Assembly (NCBI GenBank): GCA_013811765.1 | Contig: JACCUO010000102.1 | Location: 1 to 7,677 of the forward strand | Direction: 5' to 3' | Length of the DNA stretch: 7,677 bases | From: Thermoleophilaceae bacterium | GTDB taxonomy: Bacteria; Actinomycetota; Thermoleophilia; Solirubrobacterales; Thermoleophilaceae | In this document: piece by piece, positions 5,062-7,677 of the stretch | Layout of the letters: each line of letters opens with the position of its first letter | Numbering within the stretch: the stretch's first letter is position 1 | Made by a program: the position numbers and the translations under genes | The notes under the pieces: model-generated | Told to the model about the DNA's origin: nothing | Seen by the model: only the letters and a program-made list of their open reading frames with translations | The model's database searches: none

Positions 5062-7104
5062 TCAGCGTTTGACGGCGCCCGCGAGCGCATCAGCAGCCTC
5101 GAGCACGGCGGCGCGCGCCGACTCGGGCTCGAGCACGGCGGCGTCGCCGGCCTCCTTCAGGATCTCGCGCGCCAGGTATTCATGCCCGCCGAAGGGGAGC
5201 TCGATGATCACCGACCCGTCCTTCAGCTCCTCGACCACCCTTCCGTCCTCTCGCGCCCAGCGCGCTCGCTCGGGCGAGACCCACACCCGCGCCGTCTCCG
5301 AGGCGGGCACCTCGCCGGTCGTTGGCCAGCCCTGGACGTCGGGCTCCACGCCCTCTCGCGGCTCGAACGTCTCGTCGAGCACCTCGGCGGAGCGGATGCG
5401 GTCGAGCCTGAAGGAGCGCGTCTGGTCCTTGGAGGGCTCGAAGGAGTGCACGTACCATCCCTCCTGCCCGTTGAGCAGCTGGTAGGGCTCGATCGTCCGA
5501 GAGGTGAACTCGTCCTCGCTTTCCTTGTAGTGCTCGATCTCGAGCATCTGCCGTTCCGCGATCGCGCTGCTCACCACGCGGGCGATCTCGGAATCGTCGC
5601 CCTTGGCGGTGGTGATCTGCAGGCCGTCGGCGGCCGGGTCGCGCCCGAGGGCGTCTACGATCTTCTCGCGGGCCGAGGCCAGCGAGCCGTCCGGAAGGTG
5701 CTCTCCGACGAGATCGATCGCCGCCGCCAGCGCCTTGGCCTCGAGCGGCAGGAGCCGTGCCGGGCGGGCGAAGTTGTCACCGTAGGGCTCCGGGTCCACC
5801 TCGATCTGGTCTCCCTGCACCTCGGCGTAGAGGACGTAGCTACCGCCCCCGAAATTCACGACGTTGAGCACGTCGATGTCCTGGCGCAGCTCCTGCTCTG
5901 ACATCTGGAGCGTCTCGCACAGCTCTTTGAGGTCGAGCTTGCTGCCGCGGCGCGCGGTGTCGATGAGGATGCCCGCCAGCGTGACCAGCCGCGCAAAGCG
6001 CTCGGGCCGGATGCCGGTGTCGCGCTTTCCGTCGTCTTCCTCCTGCTCCTCGCGCGGCCGCCGCTTGTCCGGCGCCGCGAGCTCCATCGCCGAGGAGTGG
6101 CGCTCGGCCACCAGCCGGACGCGGCCCTCGGCCTCCTCCACGAGCTCCTCGGGCTCGAGGATCCGCGCGCGCGGGCCCAGGCCGAGCACCCATGAGACGA
6201 GCTGGCGCGAGTCCCCGTAGGCCGTCTCGAAGATCACGCCATCATCGGCCTGCTCGATCGTGCCCACATCCTCTCCGACGTGCCGGCGCACGAGCCAGTC
6301 GATCCGGTTCGACAGCCAGATCCGGGCGGTTCCCTGGGGCTCGCCGAGCTGCCAGTCCGCGCGCGTGGCGTAAGCCCTCGGGTCGAAGTCCTCGGGGCGC
6401 TGGAAGTCGTGCTCGGCCTTCGAGGAGTAGCCGACCTTGTTGCGGATCCGTGAGAGGCGAAAGACCCGGACGGCGTCGCGCTCGTGCGCGTGCCCGACGA
6501 GATAGAACTGGCCCCCGCGAAAGAGCAGGTGGTAGGGATCCACCTTGCGTTTCTCCTCGGCGTCCCTACCCATCGTGTAGTAGTCGAACACGATCGTCTT
6601 GCGCCGGAAGATCGCCGTCTCGATCTTGGACAGCCGCTGCGAGAGGTCTCGACCGCCGCCGCTCGCGGTCATGGCGAGGCGCACCGACTGGTGCTCTGGC
6701 GCCGACAGAGGGGAGGGCTTGCCCCACGAGAGCTGCTGAAGCGCCAGGCGCAACGGCTCCGCATACGCGAACTCACCGTCCAGCAGCACGAGCGCGGTTC
6801 GCAGCGCGCCGAGCTCCTGGTCTGAGAACTCGATCGCCGGCAGGTAGAAGTTCTCGGGCGGCAGCGTGTAGGTCTCTGCCTCGAAGGAGCCCTCGCTGGA
6901 CTTCTCCACCTTCAGCTCGATCCCCAGGGAGGACAGCTCGGCGCGGTCGGCATAGAAGCGCCGGTTGAACGCCTCGTCGCTCGTCATCTGGGCATAGCCC
7001 TCCACGTCCTGGCGGATCTCGAGCGCGGAGACCGGGCGGCGCTCCGCCATCAGGAACGAGATCAGCGACAGCTGGCGGATGAGCTTTTCGGTGTCCTTGG
7101 CCAT
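5062..7104 (-). CDS. pafBC: PafB-PafC fusion, double HTH-WYL transcriptional regulator
   Basis: The 680-residue protein has two similar halves, each a winged helix followed by a WYL domain. The PafB-like half starts EKLIRQLSLISFLMAERRPVSA (6-27). It continues with GYAQMTSDEAFNRRFYADRAELSSLGI (36-62), LPAIEFSDQEL (88-98) and a WYL domain at about 162-225 with FRLSRI (215-220). A charged linker (about 345-365) leads to the PafC-like half: helix-turn-helix at about 369-425 and WYL domain at about 508-580 with GWYVHSF (549-555) and FRLDRI (565-570). In the first WYL domain the motif reads FYL; in the second, WYV. In mycobacteria PafB and PafC form a heterodimer that activates the LexA-independent DNA-damage response; fused forms are known from other actinobacteria. 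Neither proteasome nor tat genes lie beside it here. The ATG at 7102-7104 has no clear Shine-Dalgarno sequence. Confidence 0.9.
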   Translation of the reverse strand: MAKDTEKLIRQLSLISFLMAERRPVSALEIRQDVEGYAQMTSDEAFNRRFYADRAELSSLGIELKVEKSSEGSFEAETYTLPPENFYLPAIEFSDQELGALRTALVLLDGEFAYAEPLRLALQQLSWGKPSPLSAPEHQSVRLAMTASGGGRDLSQRLSKIETAIFRRKTIVFDYYTMGRDAEEKRKVDPYHLLFRGGQFYLVGHAHERDAVRVFRLSRIRNKVGYSSKAEHDFQRPEDFDPRAYATRADWQLGEPQGTARIWLSNRIDWLVRRHVGEDVGTIEQADDGVIFETAYGDSRQLVSWVLGLGPRARILEPEELVEEAEGRVRLVAERHSSAMELAAPDKRRPREEQEEDDGKRDTGIRPERFARLVTLAGILIDTARRGSKLDLKELCETLQMSEQELRQDIDVLNVVNFGGGSYVLYAEVQGDQIEVDPEPYGDNFARPARLLPLEAKALAAAIDLVGEHLPDGSLASAREKIVDALGRDPAADGLQITTAKGDDSEIARVVSSAIAERQMLEIEHYKESEDEFTSRTIEPYQLLNGQEGWYVHSFEPSKDQTRSFRLDRIRSAEVLDETFEPREGVEPDVQGWPTTGEVPASETARVWVSPERARWAREDGRVVEELKDGSVIIELPFGGHEYLAREILKEAGDAAVLEPESARAAVLEAADALAGAVKR
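5098..5143 (-). repeat. Two 16-bp direct repeats in the 3' end of pafBC
   Basis: CTCGAGCACGGCGGCG occurs at 5098-5113 and again at 5128-5143, exactly 30 bp apart. The spacing is in frame and gives a repeated AAVLE at residues 655-659 and 665-669 of the regulator, with a 10-residue period. It may be a small internal duplication or chance reuse of Ala/Leu/Glu codons in a helix. Confidence 0.6.
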
Positions 7105-7112
7105 GGCGGGCC

Positions 7113-7143
7113 AGGATACGTCAGCGAGGGTGGCGCCCTCGAA
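7113..7143 (-). promoter_or_regulatory. Possible promoter of the pafBC unit
   Basis: On the minus strand, TATCCT (7113-7118) fits a TANNNT -10 element and ends 8 nt before the pafBC ATG. TTCGAG (7138-7143) is a poor -35 candidate with a 19-nt spacer. If real, transcription would start at or next to the ATG, giving a leaderless mRNA, which fits the missing Shine-Dalgarno sequence. One short motif is weak evidence. Confidence 0.2.
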
Positions 7144-7165
7144 CCAACCCCGCTATTTGCGGGGT
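7141..7165 (-). terminator. Rho-independent-type terminator after the HD-domain gene
   Basis: A perfect 7-bp stem (ACCCCGC 7147-7153, GCGGGGT 7159-7165) closes a 5-nt loop. Read on the minus strand, it starts 11 nt after the HD-gene stop codon and is followed by TTGGTTC, a partly T-rich tail. The position fits termination of the HD gene before pafBC. The imperfect T-run keeps confidence moderate. Confidence 0.55.
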
Positions 7166-7176
7166 GCGATCGCCCG

Positions 7177-7677
7177 CTAGGCCGCTTCGGAGGCGGCTTG
7201 GGCCGCCGGTGGGGCGAAGTACGCCGATCCGGACAGCGCACGGTCGAATCCTGTCCAGCATTCTCCGTCGGCGAGACCCTTCTCGAGGCGGTCGAAGCTG
7301 CCCAGCGTTCCGCCCAGGTTGTCGATCATGTGCACGAGGGTGGCCTCGCGCGTGCAGGGCACCACCGGGCTGCCGTGCTCGAGCTTGCCGTGATGGCTCA
7401 AGATGATGTGCAGCACCGCCTGCGCGACGTCGGACGGGAAGCCCTCGATGTCCTCGATCGTGCGACGCACGCGGAAGTAACCCAGTGGGATCTCGCCCTG
7501 CAGCTTCCCGGCGTCGGATAGATCGATCGCCCCGCCGCTCTGCTCGTAGGCCTCGATCTTTCCGAGGTCGTGCAGCAGCGCTCCGGTCACCGCCACGTCG
7601 CGGTCGATCCCGGGGAAGGTGGCGGCCAGCGCGCTCACCCCCTGCGCAACCGACAGCGAGTGCTCGAGCAGCCCGTG
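7177..7677 (-). CDS. YhaM-like HD-domain phosphohydrolase / 3'-5' exoribonuclease, C-terminal part
   Basis: The gene runs off the right edge; 166 C-terminal residues are visible. The visible part matches the HD domain of YhaM-family 3'-5' exoribonucleases. It has HGLLEHSLSVA (1-11), GALLHDLGKIE (32-42) with the His36-Asp37 metal-binding pair, LSHHGKLEHGSPVVP (93-107) with further metal-ligand histidines, and EATLVHMIDNLGG (111-123) with Asp119. YhaM proteins degrade short RNA and DNA from the 3' end with divalent metal in the cytoplasm, usually with an OB-fold before the HD domain. That part would lie outside the window, so membership is inferred from the HD part only. An internal GTG at 7638 could be taken as a start, but the HD motif continues upstream of it, so the frame is treated as open to the edge. 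The last residues (PPAAQAASEAA) are low-complexity. A hairpin follows the stop. Confidence 0.88.
   Translation of the reverse strand, partial: HGLLEHSLSVAQGVSALAATFPGIDRDVAVTGALLHDLGKIEAYEQSGGAIDLSDAGKLQGEIPLGYFRVRRTIEDIEGFPSDVAQAVLHIILSHHGKLEHGSPVVPCTREATLVHMIDNLGGTLGSFDRLEKGLADGECWTGFDRALSGSAYFAPPAAQAASEAA

Noticed and set aside
4945..5901. Open frame of 318 codons on the plus strand inside pafBC and the PNPOx-like gene
   Set aside because: It is a mirror of real coding sequence on the minus strand, with low-complexity Arg/Leu/Gly-rich translation and no motif.
6192..6968. Open frame of 258 codons on the plus strand inside pafBC
   Set aside because: Its translation is Arg/Ser/Pro-rich, typical of an out-of-frame reading of GC-rich sequence, and it is antisense to a well-supported gene.
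7181..7197. GCCGC/GCGGC inverted repeat inside the last codons of the HD-domain gene
   Set aside because: It is short and lies within Ala-rich codons; the hairpin at 7147-7165 with a T-richer tail is the better terminator candidate.

Overview
The window is a dense, high-GC bacterial segment with seven genes on the minus strand and one on the plus strand. GC-biased codons, a fused PafB-PafC-type WYL regulator and a long-form RmlA point to an actinobacterium. A Thermoleophilia/Solirubrobacterales-like lineage is my best guess, but it is an inference from gene content and no marker gene is present. I see no rRNA, tRNA, CRISPR array, insertion sequence or phage gene.

Reading the minus strand from the right edge: a 5'-truncated YhaM-like HD-domain phosphohydrolase/3'-5' exoribonuclease (7177-7677) ends just before a terminator-like hairpin (about 7141-7165). 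A new transcription unit then begins with a 680-residue PafBC-type double WYL regulator (5062-7104). It continues 19 nt later with a small PNPOx-like split-barrel flavin/F420 protein (4575-5042). That gene overlaps, as TGATG, a long-form glucose-1-phosphate thymidylyltransferase, rmlA (3511-4575).

The sugar-nucleotide block is then interrupted by a convergent plus-strand gene for a probably secreted family 43 glycoside hydrolase with a C-terminal beta-sandwich (1924-3456). Only 21 nt from its start codon, on the minus strand, begins a second tightly coupled run: rmlD (1069-1902), rmlB (86-1072, GTGA overlap), and the first 29 codons of an ABC transporter ATPase (1-89, ATGA overlap).

Together RmlA, RmlB and RmlD supply three of the four steps from glucose-1-phosphate to dTDP-L-rhamnose. 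The 3,5-epimerase RmlC is not in the window. Coupling of rmlB to an ABC ATPase suggests, without proving, that the activated sugar feeds a glycan or glycoside that is exported. The GH43 enzyme could trim or remodel an extracellular polysaccharide, but its substrate cannot be read from the sequence. Nothing here is clearly a new defence, mobile or RNA system. The points most worth a second look are the GH43 gene embedded in the rml block, the compressed divergent start region at 1884-1926, and the linkage of rmlA to a PafBC-type stress regulator.
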